Origin: Leptospirillum sp.
GTDB lineage: Bacteria > Nitrospirota > Leptospirillia > Leptospirillales > Leptospirillaceae
Reading direction: 5' to 3'
Assembly (NCBI GenBank): GCA_027343785.1
Contig: DAHWKF010000072.1
Coordinates: forward strand, 1 to 5,373
DNA: 5,373 nucleotides
Part shown: in pieces, positions 1 through 5,373 of the stretch
Layout: every line of letters starts with the position of its first letter
Numbering within the stretch: position 1 is the stretch's first letter
Translations under genes and position numbers: made by a program
Notes under the pieces: model-generated
Seen by the model: the letters and a program-made list of their open reading frames with translations, nothing else
Told to the model about the DNA's origin: nothing
The model's database searches: none

Positions 1-1529
1 TTTCGGACGGATGGCAGGATCTGATGAAACACAAGAAAATGGAATGGTCTCACTCCCAGGCCGGTCCGGGACATGTGGCCCTGTCCGCAGAAATCGACAT
101 GCGCCAAGGTCTTTCCTTCACCGTGTGCCTGGGATTCGGGAAGTCCTACCGTCAAGCCTTGCGGACGGCTATCGGGAGTCTGGGACGGTCCTTTTCCGAA
201 ATTTTGGTGGAATACGGAAAAGGATGGAATTCCTTCCAGAACCGGATGCTGGATTTATCCAGTGCCAGTGGGGACGGAGGCGTTCTGTTTCGGAGAAGTG
301 TAGCGATCCTGAAAACCCATTTCGACAAGCACGAAAAAGGAGCCGCCGTCGCCTCTCTCTCCATCCCGTGGGGTGAGCGGACAAACGCCGATCAACCGGT
401 CGGGGGCTACCATCTGGTCTGGCCACGGGACTTGGTGCAGGTCGCTTTGGGACTTCTGGCGGCGGGCGACAAAAATACTCCCGTTCACGTCCTCCGATAC
501 CTTTTGTCCCGTCAGGATCCAGACGGAAGCTGGCCCCAGAATTTCTGGATCGACGGTACACCCTTCTGGTCCGGACTCCAGTTGGATCAGGTCGCCTTTC
601 CCGTTATTCTGGCCCACCGACTCATGAAGACGAAACGGCTTCCCTTCGACCCCTATCCTGGAGTTCAAAAAGCGGCCGATTTTCTGATTGCCTATGGGCC
701 CCGAACTCCGCAGGACCGGTGGGAGGAGAATGCGGGGCTTTCTCCGGGAACTCTGGCCGCGGTGGTCTCTGCCTTGTATTGTGCGTCCGAACTGGCAGAA
801 ACGAGGGGAGAGAAAACCCAGAGCGAAACCTATTTGCGGGTGGCCAAAAGCTGGGACGAGAGGATCGAATCCTGGACCTGGACCGATTGTAGCCGCCTTC
901 TTCTGGACCATCCGGAGCATTACGAAAGGGTCGCCGCCATTTCGCCGGCAAGCCTGCGCGGACAAGTGGACGAATGCCGGATCCTTATCCCTCTCCACAA
1001 TCAAACATCCGGTAACCCTCAAGAGATATCCCAATGCTGTGTCGTGGACAGTTCCTTTCTGGAACTGGTTCGCCGGGGTTTACGAGATCCTCACGATTCC
1101 AGAATTCAGAAAACACTATTGGTGTACGATGCCGTCTGCCAGAAGGACACCCGTTGTGGATCCGTCTGGCTCCGCTACAACGGAGACGGATATGGAGAAT
1201 CCGATGACGGAACACCGTTTGACGGAATGGGTCGGGGAAGGCCCTGGCCGCTTCTTTCTGGAGAACGAGGTCATTATGAGTTGGCCTTGGGAATGGATCC
1301 GATCTCTTTCATCAAAACGATAGAATGTTCGGCTGGTAGCACGGGACTGATACCCGAACAGGTCTGGGACGGGAAAGACATCCCTGAAAAGGGACTGTCG
1401 AACGGGAAGGGGACCGGATCCGCGACTCCTCTCGCCTGGGCGCATTCCGAATATCTCCGCTTGCTCCGTAGCCGTCAGGACGGGGCAGTATTCGATCGGA
1501 ACCTTTTTGGAAAAAATCGGGAACATTGA
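1..1529 (+). CDS. GH15 glucoamylase/glucodextranase-like glycosidase (5' partial)
   Basis: The product resembles bacterial family 15 glycoside hydrolases, inverting enzymes that release glucose from the non-reducing ends of alpha-glucans. The frame is open to the left edge (first full codon at base 3, reading SDGWQDL before the first internal Met at 24), so the gene starts outside the window; 508 residues are visible and roughly 250-300 are probably missing. Counting from the Met at 24, residues 1-75 match the end of the N-terminal beta-sandwich domain (SQAGPGHVAL), and about 85-490 form the (alpha/alpha)6 catalytic domain. Visible landmarks are HLVWPRD (130-136, substrate-binding Arg-Asp), RWEEN (232-236, with E234 as the expected general acid), GERGHYE (413-419), and PEQVWDG (E445 as the expected general base). 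Both catalytic glutamates are present and there is no frameshift, so it is probably active. No secretion signal can be judged because the N-terminus is absent. It converges on the MerT-like gene. Substrate (starch, maltooligosaccharides, dextran or trehalose) cannot be settled from sequence alone. Confidence 0.93.
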   Translation, partial: SDGWQDLMKHKKMEWSHSQAGPGHVALSAEIDMRQGLSFTVCLGFGKSYRQALRTAIGSLGRSFSEILVEYGKGWNSFQNRMLDLSSASGDGGVLFRRSVAILKTHFDKHEKGAAVASLSIPWGERTNADQPVGGYHLVWPRDLVQVALGLLAAGDKNTPVHVLRYLLSRQDPDGSWPQNFWIDGTPFWSGLQLDQVAFPVILAHRLMKTKRLPFDPYPGVQKAADFLIAYGPRTPQDRWEENAGLSPGTLAAVVSALYCASELAETRGEKTQSETYLRVAKSWDERIESWTWTDCSRLLLDHPEHYERVAAISPASLRGQVDECRILIPLHNQTSGNPQEISQCCVVDSSFLELVRRGLRDPHDSRIQKTLLVYDAVCQKDTRCGSVWLRYNGDGYGESDDGTPFDGMGRGRPWPLLSGERGHYELALGMDPISFIKTIECSAGSTGLIPEQVWDGKDIPEKGLSNGKGTGSATPLAWAHSEYLRLLRSRQDGAVFDRNLFGKNREH

Positions 1530-1530
1530 A

Positions 1531-1573
1531 AATAAAATCACCCGGTCAGGAAGAACGACCCTTGGGCTTTTTT
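1531..1573. terminator. Probable bidirectional intrinsic terminator between convergent genes
   Basis: GGTC (1544-1547) pairs with GACC (1557-1560), and CCC (1541-1543) pairs with GGG (1564-1566) across a three-base CTT bulge. On the plus strand the hairpin is followed by six Ts (1568-1573); on the minus strand it is followed by TGATTTTATTTT. It lies 12 bases after the glucoamylase stop, and its plus-strand T-tract runs into the stop codon of the MerT-like gene. Position and symmetry suit a shared terminator. The bulged, short stem makes its strength uncertain. Confidence 0.5.
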
Positions 1574-2009
1574 ATGGGAAGAGCCATTTCCGAATCGGCA
1601 GGAGAAGAAAAGACGCAAAGAAGCCGAAACACCACAAGACAACTGAGACCCAGAACACGCGCCGACTCCCCCTCTGAAGCCGTTCGCATGTTGCGGCAAG
1701 GTTGGGGTCTGACGGGCAGGTTCTTCCGGGCCGGTACAGAAGTCCACCCGACAGGCCGAGCAACCCTGCCGAAATGACGAAGAGAGCGACTTTGTAGTGG
1801 GTCAGAGCGACCAAAAACGGCAGGCTCCCGACAAGCCCGGAGACAACAACCCCCATGCCCAAGGTCACAAGGAGAACGGGAAGGGCGCAACAGACGAGAG
1901 TCCCGGATGCAGTTACCAGGGCGAGAAGCCCGACTCCCAGTTCGGAATAGGCGGCCGTTTTGGCGGTTTTTTGAAAGTCCCAATCCTGTTTTTTGATTTT
2001 ATCCATCAT
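1572..2009 (-). CDS. MerT-like inner-membrane metal transport protein
   Basis: This 145-residue protein resembles the mercuric transport protein MerT, which takes a metal ion from periplasmic MerP and passes it through the inner membrane. It has three hydrophobic segments (about 25-57, 62-92 and 118-139). A vicinal Cys pair, C40-C41, sits inside the first, as in MerT, and a second pair, C98 and C107, sits in the loop between the second and third (TCPSDPNLAATCERLQR), where MerT has its cytoplasmic cysteines. It is longer than classical MerT (about 116 residues), with an extended charged N-terminus and a longer inter-Cys spacing. The start codon overlaps the stop of the upstream MerP-like gene (ATGA), indicating translational coupling. 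A second ATG follows immediately (2006) and is better spaced from the GGAGAG sequence inside the upstream gene's end, so the true start may be one codon later. Hg(II) is the obvious candidate substrate by family, but with no merA or merR in view another soft metal is possible. Confidence 0.82.
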   Translation of the reverse strand: MMDKIKKQDWDFQKTAKTAAYSELGVGLLALVTASGTLVCCALPVLLVTLGMGVVVSGLVGSLPFLVALTHYKVALFVISAGLLGLSGGLLYRPGRTCPSDPNLAATCERLQRGSRRVFWVSVVLWCFGFFASFLLLPIRKWLFP

Positions 2010-2338
2010 TTCTCTCCGGGTTTTCCAGTGTCTGAAACAAGCCGAATCGATTTGAAGCTTTCTCCGGCGTCCGTCACGACTTTTCGGACAGCTTTCTCGG
2101 AAAGGCGGGACCCTGGAGACATCACGATAATGATGGTCCCTGTCTTTAGATCTACGTTGGCGGAACGGACTCCGGGCATGCTTTCAAGTTTCTTGTGCAC
2201 ACTATAGGCGCAAAAAGGACAGCTCAACCCGAGCACATGGACGTGATAGGTGGCGGCCTGAACGGGAGAAGACAGCAAAAGGAGGGCGAACCCGACGACT
2301 ACATTGGCGAGAAGCGCCCTGTATGTTTTGATTTCCAT
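2006..2338 (-). CDS. Periplasmic HMA-domain metal-binding protein, MerP-like
   Basis: A 110-residue exported protein with a single heavy-metal-associated (HMA) domain. Residues 1-28 form a signal peptide: a short basic start, a hydrophobic core (VVVGFALLLL), and a VQA cleavage site before A29. The mature part has the HMA ferredoxin-like pattern, with the metal-binding loop GLSCPFCAYSVHKKL (C40 and C43) and the following GVRSANVDLKTG strand. The CPFC form differs from the usual MTCxxC loop of MerP and CopZ. An in-frame TTG at 2356 would add six residues, but the ATG at 2338 is preferred because it follows a G-rich Shine-Dalgarno-like stretch (GGGGG, 8 bases upstream) and gives a cleaner signal peptide. 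It probably hands metal to the coupled MerT-like protein, whose start codon overlaps its stop. It could instead chaperone metal for the upstream P-type ATPase. Confidence 0.82.
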   Translation of the reverse strand: MEIKTYRALLANVVVGFALLLLSSPVQAATYHVHVLGLSCPFCAYSVHKKLESMPGVRSANVDLKTGTIIIVMSPGSRLSEKAVRKVVTDAGESFKSIRLVSDTGKPGEK

Positions 2339-2366
2339 GACCCTTACCCCCTTCAATTGGAAAGAA

Positions 2367-2405
2367 GAACCGGTTCCTTCCCGACAGATTGGTTCCTGTC
2401 AGGAA
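2367..2405. promoter_or_regulatory. Two short palindromes upstream of the MerP-like gene; possible operator
   Basis: GAACCGGTTC (2367-2376) is a perfect 10-base palindrome. TTCCTGTCAGGAA (2393-2405) has six-base arms around one central base. The motif GGTTCCT occurs twice in the same direction (2372-2378 and 2391-2397), 19 bases apart, linking the two elements. They lie about 30-70 bases upstream of the ATG at 2338, in the likely leader of the merP/merT-like pair. They could be regulator sites or structured leader RNA. No known regulator consensus was recognised. Confidence 0.3.
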
Positions 2406-2452
2406 AAGACTTTCACTGGCTTTCTGTGTTCTGATTTCACCCTAAACCTTCG

Positions 2453-2469
2453 TGTCAACTCCATGTCAA
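2453..2469 (-). promoter_or_regulatory. Tandem TTGACA boxes, candidate -35 elements for the MerP/MerT-like pair
   Basis: On the minus strand the consensus -35 hexamer TTGACA occurs twice, at 2464-2469 and 2453-2458, 11 bases apart, about one helical turn. They lie some 115-130 bases upstream of the MerP-like start and beyond the stop of the outer-membrane protein gene. No good -10 box sits 16-18 bases downstream: TTTAGG is the nearest for the first box and matches TATAAT at only three positions. A promoter that needs an activator is possible, but this rests on the -35 boxes alone. Confidence 0.3.
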
Positions 2470-2516
2470 GAACGATCGAAAGCCTTTCCCGTCATGGCCT
2501 CTTTTCCCTTTCAACG

Positions 2517-3458
2517 TTACAGGTTGAAATTGAACCGGAATCCCAGATGCAGAATATAAGCGGTGGAGAGTCCCTGAAAACCATGGTAGTTCGTGAGGTT
2601 CTGGTAAACCGGGACTTGAATGGCCGCTTCGAGGAGCCAGGATTCCGTGACGAACTGGAGTGTGGGATCGAGAAAAAGCATTGAACCTTCCGAATACAGC
2701 ATACCGTTCAGGTTATCGGTCCCCTGATCAATGAAATTGGTCTCGATGCCGGCATAGAGAAAGTTCGGTAGTCCTTGTCCAATGGTTATTGGCCAGATCC
2801 GGTACTGAAAATTGCCATCGAGTTCGGTGACGCCGCTGAAAAATCCGGCTCCGTTTGTCGGTGCAATATTCGTGACCGAGGCATCCAGCTCGTAATCCAA
2901 CGTTTGATAAGTGGTGATCACTCCGGCTTCAATTCCCCATGATCCCGGAAGGAAACCGGTTGGGACAACCAGACCGCCTGCTGGTGCCACAAATCCGAGA
3001 AGCGGAGAGATGCGCAAGGTCGAACCGGCCCTGTCCCGTTCATAGGCCGTATAGCGCCCAAACACCGAGATGTCTCCGAAGGATCCCATGAACTGCGACA
3101 GGCGTTCTCCATTGGGCATGGTCATGTCCACGTTGGCCCACAGATAGGGGACCATGGAAAATACGGTGAAATCGTTTGTCACGCCGTAGGCCAGGGTACT
3201 GACTTCAGCCGATACGCCGAGGAAACGATCGGCCGGTGTGGGATCCATGACGCTGGGCATTGACAGGAACTGTTCGTCCAGGACAAAAAAGTCCGCTCCG
3301 ACCGGAAGGGCCGTCATGAAGGTGACCGGAGAGGCTTGGGCCGAAAAGATATGCGGTCCCAGGATCAGACAGAGGGCCAGCGCCAGAGCGATTATGTTTC
3401 GTCCCATTCCGTACAAACTGCCTTGGGATCGGAGGCATGCACATTCCACATCTTTCAT
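2517..3458 (-). CDS. Outer-membrane beta-barrel protein, MetA-pathway/'transporter' type
   Basis: A 313-residue exported protein. A typical signal peptide begins at the internal Met at 3407 (MGRNIIALALALCLILG, ending FSAQA before SPV). The mature part alternates polar and hydrophobic residues, with many aromatic and Gly residues, as in beta-barrels. It begins with LPVGADFFVLDEQFLSMPSV and later has LAYGVTNDFTVFSMVPYLW, GSFGDISVFGRYT and a final strand, ILHLGFRFNFNL. This pattern recalls the outer-membrane proteins annotated as transporter or MetA-pathway phenol-degradation proteins (PF13557), often found near metal or solvent efflux genes. The start at 3458 is chosen because AGGAG lies 10 bases upstream (3469-3473); it would give an unusually long n-region of 17 residues. 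The ATG at 3407 gives a standard signal peptide but a weak ribosome site, and a GTG at 3482 is also in frame. Its role is probably to form an outer-membrane pore or channel for the metal system; the substrate is unknown. Confidence 0.75.
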   Translation of the reverse strand: MKDVECACLRSQGSLYGMGRNIIALALALCLILGPHIFSAQASPVTFMTALPVGADFFVLDEQFLSMPSVMDPTPADRFLGVSAEVSTLAYGVTNDFTVFSMVPYLWANVDMTMPNGERLSQFMGSFGDISVFGRYTAYERDRAGSTLRISPLLGFVAPAGGLVVPTGFLPGSWGIEAGVITTYQTLDYELDASVTNIAPTNGAGFFSGVTELDGNFQYRIWPITIGQGLPNFLYAGIETNFIDQGTDNLNGMLYSEGSMLFLDPTLQFVTESWLLEAAIQVPVYQNLTNYHGFQGLSTAYILHLGFRFNFNL

Positions 3459-3466
3459 CTTTCTTT

Positions 3467-3473
3467 CTCTCCT
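3467..3473 (-). promoter_or_regulatory. Ribosome binding site deciding the outer-membrane protein start
   Basis: AGGAGAG on the minus strand lies 10 bases before the ATG at 3458. It is the best Shine-Dalgarno match near this gene and supports that start over the ATG at 3407, where only a weak GGA is adjacent. Confidence 0.5.
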
Positions 3474-3485
3474 GAGCCTCACACA

Positions 3486-3491
3486 ATATTA
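3486..3491 (-). promoter_or_regulatory. Weak -10-like box upstream of the outer-membrane protein gene
   Basis: The minus strand reads TAATAT here, matching TATAAT at four of six positions, 28 bases before the ATG at 3458. The hexamer 17 bases upstream (AAGATC) is a poor -35. An internal promoter after the ATPase gene is possible but only weakly supported. Confidence 0.2.
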
Positions 3492-3682
3492 CTTCATGGA
3501 CCGATGATGATCTTCCTCCGGGGAAATCCGTCTGCGATTCTGCTCCTGTCACTGGCCTAAGGCATGCCATCAACCAAATGGGGTCCATTTCCGGGTCGAA
3601 CAACACGTGGATTCATTGTTCCCGGGCGCAAGCACTGATCCGGTAAACGCCTTCCCTGCGTCCGGGCAAACTTTCGATCCAA

Positions 3683-3701
3683 GGCGCGCAACAGGCGCAC
3701 C
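3683..3701 (-). other. Strong GC-rich hairpin downstream of the ATPase gene
   Basis: GGCGCGC (3683-3689) pairs with GCGCACC (3695-3701) around a five-base loop; on the minus-strand transcript this is a 7-base stem with one G-U pair. It lies about 50 bases after the ATPase stop. No T-tract follows on the minus strand, so it is not a classical intrinsic terminator. It may be an RNA-stability or processing element, or chance. The rest of the 292-base gap (3459-3750) shows only an 8-base palindrome, GGCATGCC (3561-3568), and no convincing gene. Confidence 0.35.
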
Positions 3702-3750
3702 CGATTGGCCGTCTGCCTGGCTGATGGATCTCTTCATCGGCGATACGCCC

Positions 3751-5373
3751 TCAGGTGAACCCCTGAAGCGGCTTTCTTGTTCCGGTTGTTTCTTCCCTTT
3801 GACGGCCGACTGTCCGGAGGGTCCCGAAAAGGGTCGACCCCCGTCCCCACAGGGAATTGATGAAGATTGTCGTCACGCTGGCGGCCATGGCGACCATCCC
3901 CCAGATCGGATAGACCAATCCGGTTGCTGCCGCCGGAATTCCGATCCCGTTAAACAGAAAAGCCAGGGAGACATTCTGGATAATCTTGCTGTAACTGTTG
4001 CGACTGATCTCATAGGCGTCGAGAATGGCTCCCAAACGCTTGTTGAGGATGATCACATCGGCGGATTCGATTGCGATGTCGGCACCGTTGCCGAACGCGA
4101 CTCCCACATCGGCCTGCATCAGAGCCGGCGCATCATTTATGCCGTCGCCGACCATGGCGACGCGTTCCTTTTGCTGAAATCTCCGGATAATTTCCGATTT
4201 TTCAGCCGGCAAGACATGCGCATGGACCTCTTCGATTCCGGCGGCTTGCGCAAAATGTCGGGCAGCCAGTTCATTGTCTCCCGTGACGAGACTCGTCCGG
4301 ATGCCGAGTGCATGCAGCTTCTGCACCGTCTCCGTCGCGTCCGGGCGTAATGAATCACCGAGGCCCAGCAGACCGACGGGGACGCTGTCGCGGGCGACCG
4401 CGATAACGGTCAGTCCTTCCGCTTCCAGCTCCCTGATGGGGAAATGAAGCGAAGCGAGATTCACGCCTTCCCCGGTGAGAAAGTCCGGGTTCCCCGCAAT
4501 GACCTGGTGGCCATCGACCCGTCCTTTGACCCCACGACCCACAACGGCTTCGAACGCCTCCACTTCAGGGAGCGACAGTTTGCGTCGAAGCGCCTCTTTC
4601 ACGACCGCCTGGCCCAGCGGATGTTCCGAGCCTCTCTCCAGGGCGCCGGAAATTGTCAATATATCTTGTTCCGGAAGTCCGATGAGGACAGTCTTCCGGA
4701 GGGCAGGATGCCCTTCTGTCAGTGTGCCGGTCTTGTCGAACACCACCCGCCGGACCTGCCGCAAGGACTGGAAGGCCTCGCCGGTCCGCATCAGCACGCC
4801 GCGTTCGGCCCCTTCCCCGGCCCCCCGGACGATCGATAGCGGCGCCGAGATTCCAACTGCGCAGGGGTATCCCATGAACAGAACACTGAGGCCCGCAAAC
4901 ATCGCCCGGTGAAAATCGGGCCCTCCTCCGGCGAGCATGGGCCCAAAGATCCAGAACAGCGCCGCTCCGGATGAGATGAGGAGAACGACCGGTGTGTACA
5001 CCTGCAAGACGCGGTCGACCAGATGCAGGACGCCGGGCTTCAGGGCCCGCGCATCTTCGACGCCGCGGATGACCTGCCGGAGAAAGCTGTCTTGCCCGAC
5101 CCGTGTGACGGTGACGAGAAGCATTCCATGGCCGTTGGTGGAACCACTCAGTGTTCGATCCCCCGGTTTTTTCACAACCGGAATCGGTTCTCCGGTCACG
5201 AACGATTCATTGACATCCGACACTCCGGACAGGACTTCACCATCCACCGGAACCCGCTCGCCCGGACGGATCCGGACCCTGTCTCCGATTTGCAAACTTT
5301 CCAGCGCAACGGGTTCCTCCGTTCCATCAGTCTTGACCACAAAGGCCATATCGGGTTCGAGGTCCAGAAGCTT
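3751..5373 (-). CDS. Heavy-metal P1B-type ATPase with YPC membrane motif (5' partial)
   Basis: An ATP-driven cation pump of the inner membrane, expected to export a transition metal. The frame is open at the right edge (KLLDLEPD precedes the Met at 5349), so the N-terminal metal-binding region and first membrane helices are outside the window; 540 residues are visible. Counting from that Met: actuator domain with TGE (52-54); membrane segments near 119-139 and 149-168; phosphorylation site DKTGT (D205); the P1B signature SEHPLG (H243-P244); TGDN (356-359); GDGINDAP (401-408); and two final membrane segments at 459-500. The intramembrane motif is YPC (161-163, bases 4861-4869), followed by Pro six residues later, in place of the usual CPC. 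The last helices keep FN (466-467) and M488-xx-S491, broadly like the YN and MxxS sites of copper pumps but altered. All catalytic motifs are intact, so the pump is probably active. Copper-like or other soft metal is inferred; specificity is open. It is the first visible gene of the minus-strand metal cluster. Confidence 0.92.
   Translation of the reverse strand, partial: KLLDLEPDMAFVVKTDGTEEPVALESLQIGDRVRIRPGERVPVDGEVLSGVSDVNESFVTGEPIPVVKKPGDRTLSGSTNGHGMLLVTVTRVGQDSFLRQVIRGVEDARALKPGVLHLVDRVLQVYTPVVLLISSGAALFWIFGPMLAGGGPDFHRAMFAGLSVLFMGYPCAVGISAPLSIVRGAGEGAERGVLMRTGEAFQSLRQVRRVVFDKTGTLTEGHPALRKTVLIGLPEQDILTISGALERGSEHPLGQAVVKEALRRKLSLPEVEAFEAVVGRGVKGRVDGHQVIAGNPDFLTGEGVNLASLHFPIRELEAEGLTVIAVARDSVPVGLLGLGDSLRPDATETVQKLHALGIRTSLVTGDNELAARHFAQAAGIEEVHAHVLPAEKSEIIRRFQQKERVAMVGDGINDAPALMQADVGVAFGNGADIAIESADVIILNKRLGAILDAYEISRNSYSKIIQNVSLAFLFNGIGIPAAATGLVYPIWGMVAMAASVTTIFINSLWGRGSTLFGTLRTVGRQREETTGTRKPLQGFT

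Noticed and set aside
255..1034. A 259-codon minus-strand open frame inside the glucoamylase gene
   Set aside because: The opposite strand carries intact GH15 motifs throughout; the antisense translation has no family features.
1526..1983. Plus- and minus-strand open frames overlapping the MerT-like gene (1526-1777 plus, 1546-1983 minus)
   Set aside because: The MerT-like frame has clear membrane segments and paired cysteines and is coupled to the gene before it; the alternatives are Arg/Pro-rich shadow translations.
2473..2516. Possible terminator hairpin just after the barrel gene stop
   Set aside because: The best stem found (AGAGGCC with GGCTTTC) relies on several G-U pairs, has an 11-base loop and no following T-tract.
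2304..2684. Plus-strand open frame spanning the gap before the MerP-like gene and the end of the barrel gene
   Set aside because: It is antisense to two supported genes, has no recognisable domain, and runs through the gap only because stop codons are few there.
3205..3606. A 133-codon minus-strand frame beginning in the gap upstream of the barrel gene
   Set aside because: More than half of it overlaps the barrel gene in another frame, the product is not recognisable, and no good ribosome site was seen. It does not account for the gap.
3607..4350. A 247-codon plus-strand open frame opposite the 3' part of the ATPase gene
   Set aside because: It lies largely antisense to a clearly conserved P-type ATPase sequence, and its translation shows no recognisable domain or plausible membrane or secretion pattern. 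It is a shadow of the codon bias of the real gene.
1..5373. CRISPR arrays, tRNA or rRNA genes, insertion sequences, attachment sites
   Set aside because: No regularly spaced repeats, cloverleaf-like sequence, transposase frame or terminal inverted repeats were seen on either strand by eye.

Overview
The window is 5,373 bases of bacterial chromosome-like DNA at moderate GC content. It carries one plus-strand gene (cut by the left edge) and a run of four minus-strand genes, the first of which is cut by the right edge. Signal peptides, a predicted outer-membrane beta-barrel and Mer-type envelope proteins point to a Gram-negative (diderm) bacterium. A metal-exposed lineage such as the Leptospirillum/Nitrospirota type would fit, but that placement is a guess; no phylogenetic marker is present.

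Left part (1-1529, plus strand): the C-terminal two thirds of a glycoside hydrolase family 15 glucoamylase/glucodextranase-like enzyme, with the end of its N-terminal beta-sandwich domain and the full (alpha/alpha)6 catalytic domain, including both catalytic glutamates. It converges on the minus-strand genes. A compact hairpin with T-tracts on both sides (about 1531-1573) looks like a shared bidirectional terminator.

Right part (1572-5373, minus strand, read right to left): a heavy-metal P1B-type ATPase (3751-5373, N-terminus outside the window), then a secreted beta-barrel outer-membrane protein of the MetA-pathway/'transporter' type (2517-3458), then a small periplasmic HMA-fold metal-binding protein like MerP (2006-2338), then a three-helix inner-membrane protein like MerT (1572-2009). 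The last two overlap by ATGA and are almost certainly translationally coupled. The gap upstream of the MerP-like gene (2339-2516) carries two tandem TTGACA boxes and two short palindromes, and may hold a separate regulated promoter. The gap between the ATPase and the barrel gene (3459-3750) holds a strong hairpin and a weak promoter-like box but no convincing gene.

Taken together, the four minus-strand genes look like a trans-envelope metal-handling module: a periplasmic metal carrier, a membrane importer, an efflux ATPase and an outer-membrane pore. No merA, merR or other regulator lies inside the window. The ATPase is unusual in having Tyr-Pro-Cys where most P1B pumps have Cys-Pro-Cys, so the transported metal cannot be read from the sequence with confidence. 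This module is the most interesting part of the window.
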